A stretch of DNA of 64,000 bases, taken from Leptolyngbya sp. FACHB-60. Lineage in GTDB: Bacteria > Cyanobacteriota > Cyanobacteriia > Phormidesmidales > Phormidesmidaceae. The notes beneath the pieces are model-generated. The model had not been told where the DNA came from. It saw only the letters and a program-made list of their open reading frames with translations, and searched no databases. Shown here one piece after another: positions 9,590 through 17,160 of this stretch. The position numbers and the translations under genes were made by a program. The stretch's first letter is position 1. Every line of letters starts with the position of its first letter. The stretch lies in assembly GCF_014695775.1 (NCBI RefSeq), contig NZ_JACJOX010000022.1:146693-210692 (forward strand), read 5' to 3'.

Positions 9590-10333
9590 ATGGCTTCCAA
9601 CCCGATTCATGTTTCAGCGCCAGGTACGCTTACTGGCATCGGCGTTGGCCCCGGAGACCCCGACTTAATTACGCTCAAAGCGCTTAAGTGTCTTCAGACG
9701 GCCGATGTTGTAGCCTTTCCCCAGGGGCGCAGCGGTCGACCCGGTGTGGCTCAGACAATCATTGCGCCCCACCTGGGTCAGCAACAGCTCCTACCGCTCG
9801 ATTTTCCCTACATTTTCGACTCAGATCAGCTCACTAGCGCTTGGCAGCAAGCAGGCGATCGCGTTTGGCAGTGTCTGAGCCAAGGACAAAACGTGGTGTT
9901 TGCCTGTGAAGGCGATCTCAGCTTTTACGGCACCTTCAACTACCTGGCCTTAAGCCTAGAGCGTCGGTACCCAGCCGCACAAATCAAGCGCATTCCTGGC
10001 ATTTGCTCCCCAATGGCAGCGGTCAGCGCCCTTGGATTACCGCTCACGGTGCAGTCAGACAAACTGGTAGTACTGCCTGCTCTTTATACGGTGGATGAGC
10101 TGGACGCTATTTTGGCCTGGGCTGATGTCGTGGTGCTGCTCAAGGTGGGGTCTGTGTACAACCAGATTTGGCAGTTGCTACAGCAACGGTATCTCTTAGA
10201 GCACAGCTGGGTCATCGTCAATGCCACTCAGCCCACCCAAATGGTCTATCGCCCTCTGACGGCCTACCCCTGTCTAGAGCTACCGTACTTTTCGCTTATG
10301 GTCATAAGGTCGGGGGCAAATCCGCTACCCTAG
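9590..10333 (+). CDS. cobI: Precorrin-2 C(20)-methyltransferase
   Basis: Transfers a methyl group from S-adenosylmethionine to C20 of precorrin-2 (or the cobalt form) in cobalamin synthesis. The 247-residue protein has the tetrapyrrole methylase opening GTLTGIGVGPGDPDLITLKA, the ADVVAFPQG segment, and the CobI signature region GIVxxF-type replaced by RIPGICSPMAAVSALGLPL. ATG 9590 precedes the first strand by about 15 residues. No other cob gene is adjacent and no cobalamin riboswitch was seen in the 148-base upstream gap. Confidence 0.92.
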   Translation: MASNPIHVSAPGTLTGIGVGPGDPDLITLKALKCLQTADVVAFPQGRSGRPGVAQTIIAPHLGQQQLLPLDFPYIFDSDQLTSAWQQAGDRVWQCLSQGQNVVFACEGDLSFYGTFNYLALSLERRYPAAQIKRIPGICSPMAAVSALGLPLTVQSDKLVVLPALYTVDELDAILAWADVVVLLKVGSVYNQIWQLLQQRYLLEHSWVIVNATQPTQMVYRPLTAYPCLELPYFSLMVIRSGANPLP

Positions 10334-10404
10334 AGATGGCTAGGAACTCAGGTTTACAGGGTCAAGTCAATACATCATAGCGATCGCAAACAGCACGGTA
10401 CGGC

Positions 10405-11559
10405 ATGAATTCACCTAACGCGCCCAGGCTAAACCAACTGATCAAAACCGCCCGTCAACCCCAGTGGATAGCAGCGCTATTGTCATTGGGATTTCACGTA
10501 GTGTTGTTTGCTGCTGGCCCCTCCTTTTCCAGCCTAAGCGCCACTGCCATGGGAGAAAGCGATTCAGATTCAGAAGAGCGGCGGGTTCCGTTGATTGAGC
10601 TAACCCCTGAGGAGCAAAATCGTCTGCCCGACTTTTCAACCCCCGCCTACTCTTTGGACGGCGAAGATGATTTATTTAGTCTGTTTCCCCCCTCAGGCAA
10701 CAGCCTACCCCTTGATCCCGGTTCAGACTTTGGTGCGTCCTTGGCGATTCCTGCCCCTAGGTTGCCCTCTAGGCCCTTTCCTTCAGGCATCTCACCCTAT
10801 ACCTCCCCTGGCCGTTCCTCTATAACGCTATCTCCCCGCCGTACCCCTTTTCCCGCCTCGCCCAATAGAGGCACGATCCGGCGGCCTGCTGGGCCTCCCG
10901 CTAGCGATCCTGCATCCCAAGGTGCTTCAACGCCAACCGTTACTGCTCCAGAAGATACAACCGAAAGTAGTGCTGCTGATTTAGAACTAAATCAGGGCAA
11001 TGGAGAAAGCACCAATGCCAGCAGTATTCCGCTAGAACCTACAAACCCGGCCGCTCCATCAGAAGGACAAGAAAACGAGCAAGCTAGTGAACTGTTAGCT
11101 CGGGTAGAGTTTAACGATGCTCAAACCAGCGCCAGTGAGGTTGAAATTGCCAAGGCGGCCTGGCTGCAATCAGTTCAAGAAAAATTAGGAGATGGGGTCA
11201 CCGAAGCTTCTGATCCCATTGTTCTCAAAGTTCCCTACAGCGGTCGACTCTGCCTATCTCCTGAGCCTGCCGATGGGCTATTAGGGGTAGTCGGATTACC
11301 CGGTGAAACTAGCGACAGTGTTGAATTATGGACAACAGTACTCAAAAGTACAGGTTACCCATTCTTAAACCAAGCCGCTGAACAGGCAATTCAAAACCTT
11401 CAGCAACAAAGTACCGACGACAGCGCGTTGGCAGTCAATACTTCGTATCAAGTCACTGTAGAAGTAGAATACGACGATCAAAACTGCATAAGTCGTGAGG
11501 CTCTCCTACAATCGCGTACGGGTGCATCAGAAGAATTCAATAACTCAACAGCTGAGTGA
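10405..11559 (+). CDS. TonB-like single-membrane-span protein with Pro/Ser-rich periplasmic linker
   Basis: A 384-residue protein with a TonB-type layout: a short cytoplasmic N terminus, one membrane segment (about 18-36, IAALLSLGFHVVLFAAG), a long Pro/Ser-rich low-complexity linker (about 80-220) and a compact C-terminal domain. The C terminus has VELWTTVLKSTGYPFLNQAAEQAI, resembling the GYP-type segment of TonB C domains. In the family this transmits proton-motive energy to outer-membrane receptors. No ExbB/ExbD or receptor gene is nearby, so the role is inferred from layout. It ends at a strong hairpin. Confidence 0.65.
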   Translation: MNSPNAPRLNQLIKTARQPQWIAALLSLGFHVVLFAAGPSFSSLSATAMGESDSDSEERRVPLIELTPEEQNRLPDFSTPAYSLDGEDDLFSLFPPSGNSLPLDPGSDFGASLAIPAPRLPSRPFPSGISPYTSPGRSSITLSPRRTPFPASPNRGTIRRPAGPPASDPASQGASTPTVTAPEDTTESSAADLELNQGNGESTNASSIPLEPTNPAAPSEGQENEQASELLARVEFNDAQTSASEVEIAKAAWLQSVQEKLGDGVTEASDPIVLKVPYSGRLCLSPEPADGLLGVVGLPGETSDSVELWTTVLKSTGYPFLNQAAEQAIQNLQQQSTDDSALAVNTSYQVTVEVEYDDQNCISREALLQSRTGASEEFNNSTAE

Positions 11560-11642
11560 GTCTTTAATAGGCTTTGACTGATTTGCAGAATGACAGTGCT
11601 CGTTGAGCTATTGGAATTGATCCTCAGCGCTCAATCACCGAA

Positions 11643-11689
11643 TTGACAACCACCAGGGAGATTAAGTGAATCTCCCTGGTGGTTGTCAA
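11643..11689. terminator. Perfect 21-bp hairpin between convergent genes
   Basis: Arms at 11643-11663 and 11669-11689 are exactly complementary over 21 bases around a five-base loop (AAGTG). It lies between the stop of the TonB-like gene and the stop of the ABC exporter, which converge, so it probably ends transcription from both sides. There is no long U tract on either side. Confidence 0.7.
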
Positions 11690-11700
11690 CAAGCATTTAT

Positions 11701-13500
11701 CTATTTTTGAGGAGCAAGAACGACATCAGCATAGGTTCCAGATCGCGCTACTGTACCTTTTTCGAGGACATAGATGCGATCGCAGTGTTCAATTGTTGAC
11801 AACCGGTGGGCAATGATAATTAGAGTTTTAGAGCCCGCTAAAGCTCTGATCGATTCACTAATCAATCGTTCTGTTTCATTATCTAGAGCAGAAGTCGCTT
11901 CGTCTAGTACGAGAATCTCTCTCTGGTGATAAAGTGCACGGGCAATGCCAATGCGCTGGCGTTGCCCGCCTGAGAGACGCACCCCACGCTCACCTACTTC
12001 GGTGTCAATGCCGTTTGGCAAGTCTTGAACCAATTCTTCAAGCTGCGCGGCTTTGATTGCATACCACAAACGTTCACTATCAATCTCAGCTTTCGAAACC
12101 CCAAAAGCAATGTTTTTCTCAATAGTGTCATCAGTCAAAAAGATAGACTGAGGTATGTAACCAACTAGCTTTCTCCAGCTTGACAGATCACTGTAAATCG
12201 ACTTTCCATCGAGAAAAATATCGCCGCTCTGAGGAACCAGTAGGCTTAAAATAACATCCACTAGGGTCGTTTTCCCTGCCCCTGATTGACCTATGAGCCC
12301 AATAGACTCTCCTCGCTTAATCTCCATTGAGACACCCGCTAGAGAAGGCTTAGGAGAACTAGGATATTGGTAAAAGATATCAGAAATCTGCAGTTTTTCA
12401 GAAAAGTTGGCGGAATACTTTTTGTCAGGAATATAGGGAGAGCTAGTGATCGGAGAAGGATTATTGTACTTGCTGAACTCGTTATTCTCAATTTCCTTAA
12501 GGTCTAAATACATCGTGTCCAAGCTATGAGCAGAGTTCCGCAACTTACCAATACATTCTGCCAAGTTACTGGCCGCCGGAATCAATCTCAAAGAAGCAAC
12601 GGCAAATACACCCATGCTAGCGATCGCCGCTTGAAAATCTTGCCCAATAAGTAATTGAGAGACACAGACAAATCCAACGATGGCTGTTATCAACAGCGTC
12701 TCAATCATTGTTCGTGGTACAAACTGAGCGCTCTGGAAGAGAATCTCTACTCGGGCTTCTTCATGGACATGATCTTCTAGTTCTTTGCGAAAATAATCTT
12801 CGCAACCAAAAACTCGCGTTTCCTTAATGCCTCCTAACCCATGGTTGACAGCCTTAATGGTTTCTTCCCGAGCAATGGTCGACAATTTTCCCCACTGTTT
12901 CAGTCGCTTCACCAAGAAAGAAAAGACTACAAAAGCGGGTAGGAGAGCAGCCAACGAAACCGTCAGCAATAAAACATTAGTTTTTGCCATTAACACTAAA
13001 AGTGTGGCAACCACAATAATATGAGAGACTGACTCCACCATCGGCAAAGAAACCATAAAGCAGAATCGGTGCGTCTCATTCGTTATTTTGTTGATGTAAT
13101 CTGCAGTATTCCTTGTCAAATGGAAATCGTAAGGAGCAAGCAAATACGTGTTAAAAAGGCGCTCTTGAACAGCAGCTCTTTGGTCAAAAAGAACCTTATA
13201 CGAATAACGCTTGCTTAGAAAATAAATGGCTCCTTTAATTAAAAATATTACAATAATAAATATTCCAAACCAAAGAACGAGCTTTTCTAAACTGCTAAAT
13301 CTAAAGGCTTGATAAATTCTGCCAAAGATATCACTTTCTCGAACCACCTTTCCTGGGTCACCGGCCAAATTCAAGAAAGGGCCGATCAAGCCTATACCAA
13401 AGGCCTCTAGAACAGATGTGAGAAGGAAAATACTAACCAGCCAGATCAGTTGTCGCTGATGCCCGGAAAAAACATAAAGAAATTTCTGAAAGTAACCCAC
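11701..13500 (-). CDS. ABC exporter half-transporter (permease plus ATPase), lipid-linked oligosaccharide flippase-like
   Basis: A 599-residue fused transporter: six membrane helices in the first about 320 residues, then a nucleotide-binding domain with Walker A GQSGAGKTTLVD, signature LSGGQRQRIGIARAL, Walker B ILVLDEATSALD and switch His in IIAHRLSTI. The N-terminal sequence (FLLTSVLEAFGIGLIGPFL) resembles PglK/MsbA-like exporters found in surface polysaccharide clusters. It lies beside a polymerase/ligase gene and Wza/Wzc-type genes, which supports a polysaccharide or glycolipid substrate. It works as a homodimer in the inner membrane. Substrate is an inference. Confidence 0.85.
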   Translation of the reverse strand: MGYFQKFLYVFSGHQRQLIWLVSIFLLTSVLEAFGIGLIGPFLNLAGDPGKVVRESDIFGRIYQAFRFSSLEKLVLWFGIFIIVIFLIKGAIYFLSKRYSYKVLFDQRAAVQERLFNTYLLAPYDFHLTRNTADYINKITNETHRFCFMVSLPMVESVSHIIVVATLLVLMAKTNVLLLTVSLAALLPAFVVFSFLVKRLKQWGKLSTIAREETIKAVNHGLGGIKETRVFGCEDYFRKELEDHVHEEARVEILFQSAQFVPRTMIETLLITAIVGFVCVSQLLIGQDFQAAIASMGVFAVASLRLIPAASNLAECIGKLRNSAHSLDTMYLDLKEIENNEFSKYNNPSPITSSPYIPDKKYSANFSEKLQISDIFYQYPSSPKPSLAGVSMEIKRGESIGLIGQSGAGKTTLVDVILSLLVPQSGDIFLDGKSIYSDLSSWRKLVGYIPQSIFLTDDTIEKNIAFGVSKAEIDSERLWYAIKAAQLEELVQDLPNGIDTEVGERGVRLSGGQRQRIGIARALYHQREILVLDEATSALDNETERLISESIRALAGSKTLIIIAHRLSTIEHCDRIYVLEKGTVARSGTYADVVLAPQK

Positions 13501-14122
13501 CTTTTCTCTCCCAAAAAACTGCTAAATGCCCTAGTCAAATTAGCTGAGCAAAAGCACCTTACAAACCTTTCACCCTACTATTGGGCAGAACAAATGCTCT
13601 ATTGCTTAACCGTTACGTGTTTACCTAATTAGCATCAATTGTTAGTAGCTTTTGGCAATCAGTACTTCGATCGCCCTATCCCATACTATAGTACCCATAT
13701 AATGTGAGAATAAGATTTAGCAAAGCAAATTATTCATGATGGCAGAAGAACACTTTAAGAAAGCTTCATGTCATCTTCCATTCCTATAACTCCATCATCA
13801 GAAGATTTTCCGCACGAATCTCAGATTACGGGAGAAAGCCCGTTCAGGTTATTTCTCGTCCTCACAAATGAAATTCGCCCAAAAAGGCGATTACCAGAGA
13901 GGAAACTGTGCCATAAGCTGTACAGTTCTATACCGGCTAAGCCTTGCAATAGTGAGATTTCATCAAGTATTCATCTCTATATAAGGCAGATCCAGAAAAA
14001 GGGCATCACTTGCCTACATCAAATATAATTGAATTCAGTAGAGCTTTAAAAAGCCTTGTGGTGGTATAGCCACGTAAAACGCTAACATTTGTTCCCGCTT
14101 TTTTGTTCAAGCACTTAATGCC
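13501..14122. other. AT-rich intergenic region between ABC exporter and polymerase genes
   Basis: This 622-base divergent gap is clearly AT-richer than the flanking core genes. An open frame of 86 codons at 13768-14028 (plus strand) starts MSSSIPITPSSEDF and has no recognisable domain, no good ribosome binding site and unusual composition, so I do not call it a gene. Promoters of both flanking genes should lie here. No RNA gene or hairpin terminator was evident. Confidence 0.5.
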
Positions 14123-15391
14123 ATGCAAGCTCAAAAACTTACCCTTAACGGTAACACCGTAGTATCTGGAAAACAGATTGACTTTGCGGAGACATGCTTT
14201 GCAATTTTTTATCTACTTTTTTTCGGTGGAGCTTTTGGATTCGGAGCAGATCTGGCCGAAACTTCTGTTATTCCTACGCCAATAACTACGTTGCTTCGAT
14301 ATGCTACCTATGCAATTGTTCTGCTATTGCTGTCGCTTCGCCCTATTGAAACCCTGAAAACAGCTCTTAGCAACAAATGGGCATTAGCTTTGATTTTTAT
14401 TACTTCCATATCCTTTTTATGGTCTTATGATCCGTCAATCACGATAGATGCTATCTGGAAAGAATTTCTTCCCATGTTTCTTTTGAGTCTTTATATTGCT
14501 TCTAGATTTACGTTAGAGCAGCAATTTAAGATAGTTTTATGGGTTTTAGTCATAATTTTTTTAGAGAGTGTGGCCTTGGCGATCGCCATGCCAGGAGTAG
14601 GGCGTCATACTGCGGGTCCATTTATTGGCAGCTGGAAAGGTGTTTTCGCTCAAAAAAATGAGTTTGGTGCACACTCAACCATGACGCTTATAGCTCTTTA
14701 TATGCTAGCCAACTATGCTAGAGAGAAGCAGCGATGGGCACTCATACTTCTTGGGGGATGTGTTGCAGGGTTGCTTGTGAGCAGTTCAGTTACAGCATTA
14801 GCTCTTTCTTTTATAGGGTTAGTTTTGACAATTTTTTATCGTCGCTTTGCTTGGCTGGGTAAACGATCCGTTTTATTAGGCGCTTTGTTTGTGCTTATTT
14901 CATGTGGATTCTTCTACATTTTATTTTATAACTGGATCGATATTTTAGATTTCTTTGATAAAGACCCTACACTGTCTGCCCGAACGCTCATATGGCAACT
15001 TGTAATAGACTCAAAAATTCCAGACAGTCCATACCTTGGGTATGGGAGAGGTGTTTTTTGGGGCTCACCAACTTTAACAACTGGTTTTGAATCTTTTGCC
15101 TATCACGTCCCACCACATGCGCACAACGGATTCTTGGATATCATTCTTGATGTTGGTTTGATAGGTTTCTTTTTCTTTTGCGTCACGTGGTTTATGACTT
15201 ATGTAAGGGCAGCAAGGATTGCCTATGCCCGGAAAGAAGCGGCTTACTTATGGCCTCTTTTGCTTCTATCAATGCTTGTTTTGTTCAATACTTTTGAAAG
15301 TTATCTGGCTCGCCTGACTACCCTGTATTGGGTCTTTTTAATTGTCTTAGCTTTTTCTTTAAGTCCAAAGGTTCTTGCATCCAAAGACTAG
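14123..15391 (+). CDS. O-antigen ligase / ExoQ-like polysaccharide polymerase
   Basis: A 422-residue polytopic membrane protein with about ten to twelve hydrophobic helices and a large loop near residues 280-335 that carries SARTLIWQLVIDSKI, GYGRGVFWGS and HVPPHAHNGFLDIILDVG. The last block, with HNGFLD, is the Wzy_C/WaaL signature region. The family polymerises or ligates lipid-linked saccharides at the periplasmic face. The ATG at 14123 is followed by a short polar N terminus. Its base composition is noticeably AT-rich compared with the core genes. Whether it is a ligase or a polymerase cannot be decided from sequence. Confidence 0.83.
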   Translation: MQAQKLTLNGNTVVSGKQIDFAETCFAIFYLLFFGGAFGFGADLAETSVIPTPITTLLRYATYAIVLLLLSLRPIETLKTALSNKWALALIFITSISFLWSYDPSITIDAIWKEFLPMFLLSLYIASRFTLEQQFKIVLWVLVIIFLESVALAIAMPGVGRHTAGPFIGSWKGVFAQKNEFGAHSTMTLIALYMLANYAREKQRWALILLGGCVAGLLVSSSVTALALSFIGLVLTIFYRRFAWLGKRSVLLGALFVLISCGFFYILFYNWIDILDFFDKDPTLSARTLIWQLVIDSKIPDSPYLGYGRGVFWGSPTLTTGFESFAYHVPPHAHNGFLDIILDVGLIGFFFFCVTWFMTYVRAARIAYARKEAAYLWPLLLLSMLVLFNTFESYLARLTTLYWVFLIVLAFSLSPKVLASKD

Positions 15392-15441
15392 AGCGTCCCT
15401 ATGTGGCCTTAGAGCCTTAGGTTTTTTAGCGTATGTATTGT

Positions 15442-15477
15442 AGGTATCATGCAGTTTACTGTGTGATACCTTTTTAT
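15442..15477 (+). terminator. Rho-independent terminator after the polymerase gene
   Basis: Inverted repeat AGGTATCA / TGATACCT (15442-15449 and 15464-15471) is followed by a run of T (TTTTTATT). It is about 50 bases downstream of the polymerase stop. Confidence 0.75.
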
Positions 15478-15900
15478 TAGACTGTTGTTGAAAAGAGGCT
15501 GATATTATAACTACTCAAAACCTTGTTACGGCATATTGGCCAACAAATACTTGTGCCTATTATGCTTACAACGATTTAACGAACTGGCATTGAAGACATA
15601 TTAGCTCATCTTAATTTTGATAGTTTTTTCCAACGCTTTAACAATTTATTAGTGTACTCACGGTAAAAGTCCAGAGCTGGCATTCTTGATAGCGGTATGG
15701 AAAGAAAAATCGTGTGTTGATTGAATAGTCTGACTTTTCGACAGTTAAGCTTGGGTTGTCTGTGTTGCTTGGCTGATAGAATGCGAAACCTGGATATTAT
15801 GCTACGGACTATAGTTTTTTGGTTACACCTCCTTTTTCAGAAGAGGTGAGAGGATGGCTTGAAGGTTTCTCTATACATAGCCTTTGCAAATATCAAACGC

Positions 15901-15933
15901 AAAAAAAGAACTCCTTGGTTAAACAAGGAGTTT
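15901..15933 (-). terminator. Rho-independent terminator of the wza-wzc-like operon
   Basis: Arms AACTCCTTG (15909-15917) and CAAGGAGTT (15924-15932) enclose a six-base loop. On the minus strand the hairpin is followed at once by a T run (complement of the A7 at 15901-15907). It lies about 105 bases past the Wza-like stop. Confidence 0.85.
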
Positions 15934-16039
15934 GAGTGCAATAAAGAGACTTTAATTCAATCACCAGAATTGATTCAATAAAATCTATAAATTAATAGAT
16001 CTAGCTTGCATCAATCAGACCTTGCTTCAACATAGTCAC

Positions 16040-17143
16040 TTAGTCATCATTACCGAATATGAAGTCTAGGAAGTTAAGAATGCCACCTAAAGGAGCCAAG
16101 ATTGGGGATAAGGCTCGATTTACGGTGTCAATACCAACCAGGTAGCCTTTTTTAGGTACTAAGATTACATCTCCATCTTGAACTTGATAATTGTCTACTA
16201 AGCTGGAAAGGTCTACTTTTTGTTCTTCAACTTGCCCTGTCTCTGAAAGTCGCACTAAGCGAACTTCTCCTAGGGCCGCATCAGAATTAGGACCACCAGC
16301 AGCAGCGATCGCGCCAGCTACCGAACTGTTTGGTTGTATCTGTACTTCCCCTGGCTGGACTACGCCGTCGCCAATAACACGCACTCGAACATTGTCTGGA
16401 GCAATACTTGAACTGGCTACTAAAGACGGATCGATCTCAGCACCAGGCTGCGCTTTAGGTACAAAGATAGAATCTCCATCTCTAAGGACCAAATTATTGC
16501 CTTGACCGCCACTAGCAATTGCATCCCATAGGTTGACAGAAATATCCTGCGCCTGACCATTTGGTAATTGTCGTCGAACTATAACCGACCGAATGTCTGC
16601 TGTACGACGTATCCCACCAGCAGACACTAAAGCCGAGGATAAGGTCGGTGTTGTTGTGGCTGCTGTAATTCGGGCGTTTACGTCTAGCTGGGTTTCGGCC
16701 GTGGTCAAGCTACTCAGCTGTACAGGCCCAGGACGATAAACCTCACCCGCCACATCTACAACTACTGGACGCAGCGCCGTTAAGCTAACATTGACTACTG
16801 GATTTACCAGATAGGCATTAAGACCTTGAGTAATTTCTGCGGACAGGTTGTCAACAGTTTTTCCTGCTGCGCGAATAGACCCCAAAAAGGGGAAAGGCAT
16901 TGTACCATCAGGCAAAACTACCCGCGAACCGGTAAATTCAGCATATCCGAAGACTTCAATAGCAACTTGGTCACCAGACCCTAGAATGTAGTTTCCAGGA
17001 GCTTGTGAAGTTTGCAGATCAATGATCGGAGCATTAAACTCTACCGATTGTTGAGCATGTGCGGCTCCAACACCCCATAGACAATTGTGGGCTAATGCAG
17101 CTGAGAGCGAAATTAGCGCAATAGAACGTTTATCTAGTTTCAT
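16040..17143 (-). CDS. Wza-like polysaccharide export outer-membrane protein (Poly_export plus SLBB)
   Basis: Outer-membrane polysaccharide export channel component. The 367-residue protein has a signal peptide (about 1-30, cleavage near AHAQQ), a Poly_export domain (NYILGSGDQVAIEVFGYAEF, PDGTMPFPFLGSIRAAGKT) and two SLBB-type domains (VDVAGEVYRPGPVQ; VRVIGDGVVQPGEVQ). There is no Wza lipobox cysteine at the cleavage site. It is co-oriented with the Wzc-like gene upstream with a 17-base gap, so they form one operon that ends at the terminator near 15901. Confidence 0.9.
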   Translation of the reverse strand: MKLDKRSIALISLSAALAHNCLWGVGAAHAQQSVEFNAPIIDLQTSQAPGNYILGSGDQVAIEVFGYAEFTGSRVVLPDGTMPFPFLGSIRAAGKTVDNLSAEITQGLNAYLVNPVVNVSLTALRPVVVDVAGEVYRPGPVQLSSLTTAETQLDVNARITAATTTPTLSSALVSAGGIRRTADIRSVIVRRQLPNGQAQDISVNLWDAIASGGQGNNLVLRDGDSIFVPKAQPGAEIDPSLVASSSIAPDNVRVRVIGDGVVQPGEVQIQPNSSVAGAIAAAGGPNSDAALGEVRLVRLSETGQVEEQKVDLSSLVDNYQVQDGDVILVPKKGYLVGIDTVNRALSPILAPLGGILNFLDFIFGNDD

Positions 17144-17160
17144 AGTCTTAAGCGATAAAT

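Larger units (their letters stand above)
15392..16039. other. Long AT-rich intergenic region between polymerase and Wza-like genes
   Basis: A 648-base convergent gap with no open frame of 60 codons or more. It holds the plus-strand terminator at 15442, the minus-strand terminator at 15901, and a weak hairpin (CACCTC at 15826, GAGGTG at 15843). The 350 bases between are unexplained; no transposase remnant or terminal repeats were recognised. Confidence 0.5.

Noticed and set aside
13768..14028. Possible small gene of 86 codons
   Set aside because: No family, no ribosome binding site, AT-rich gap; kept only as a note in the intergenic entry.
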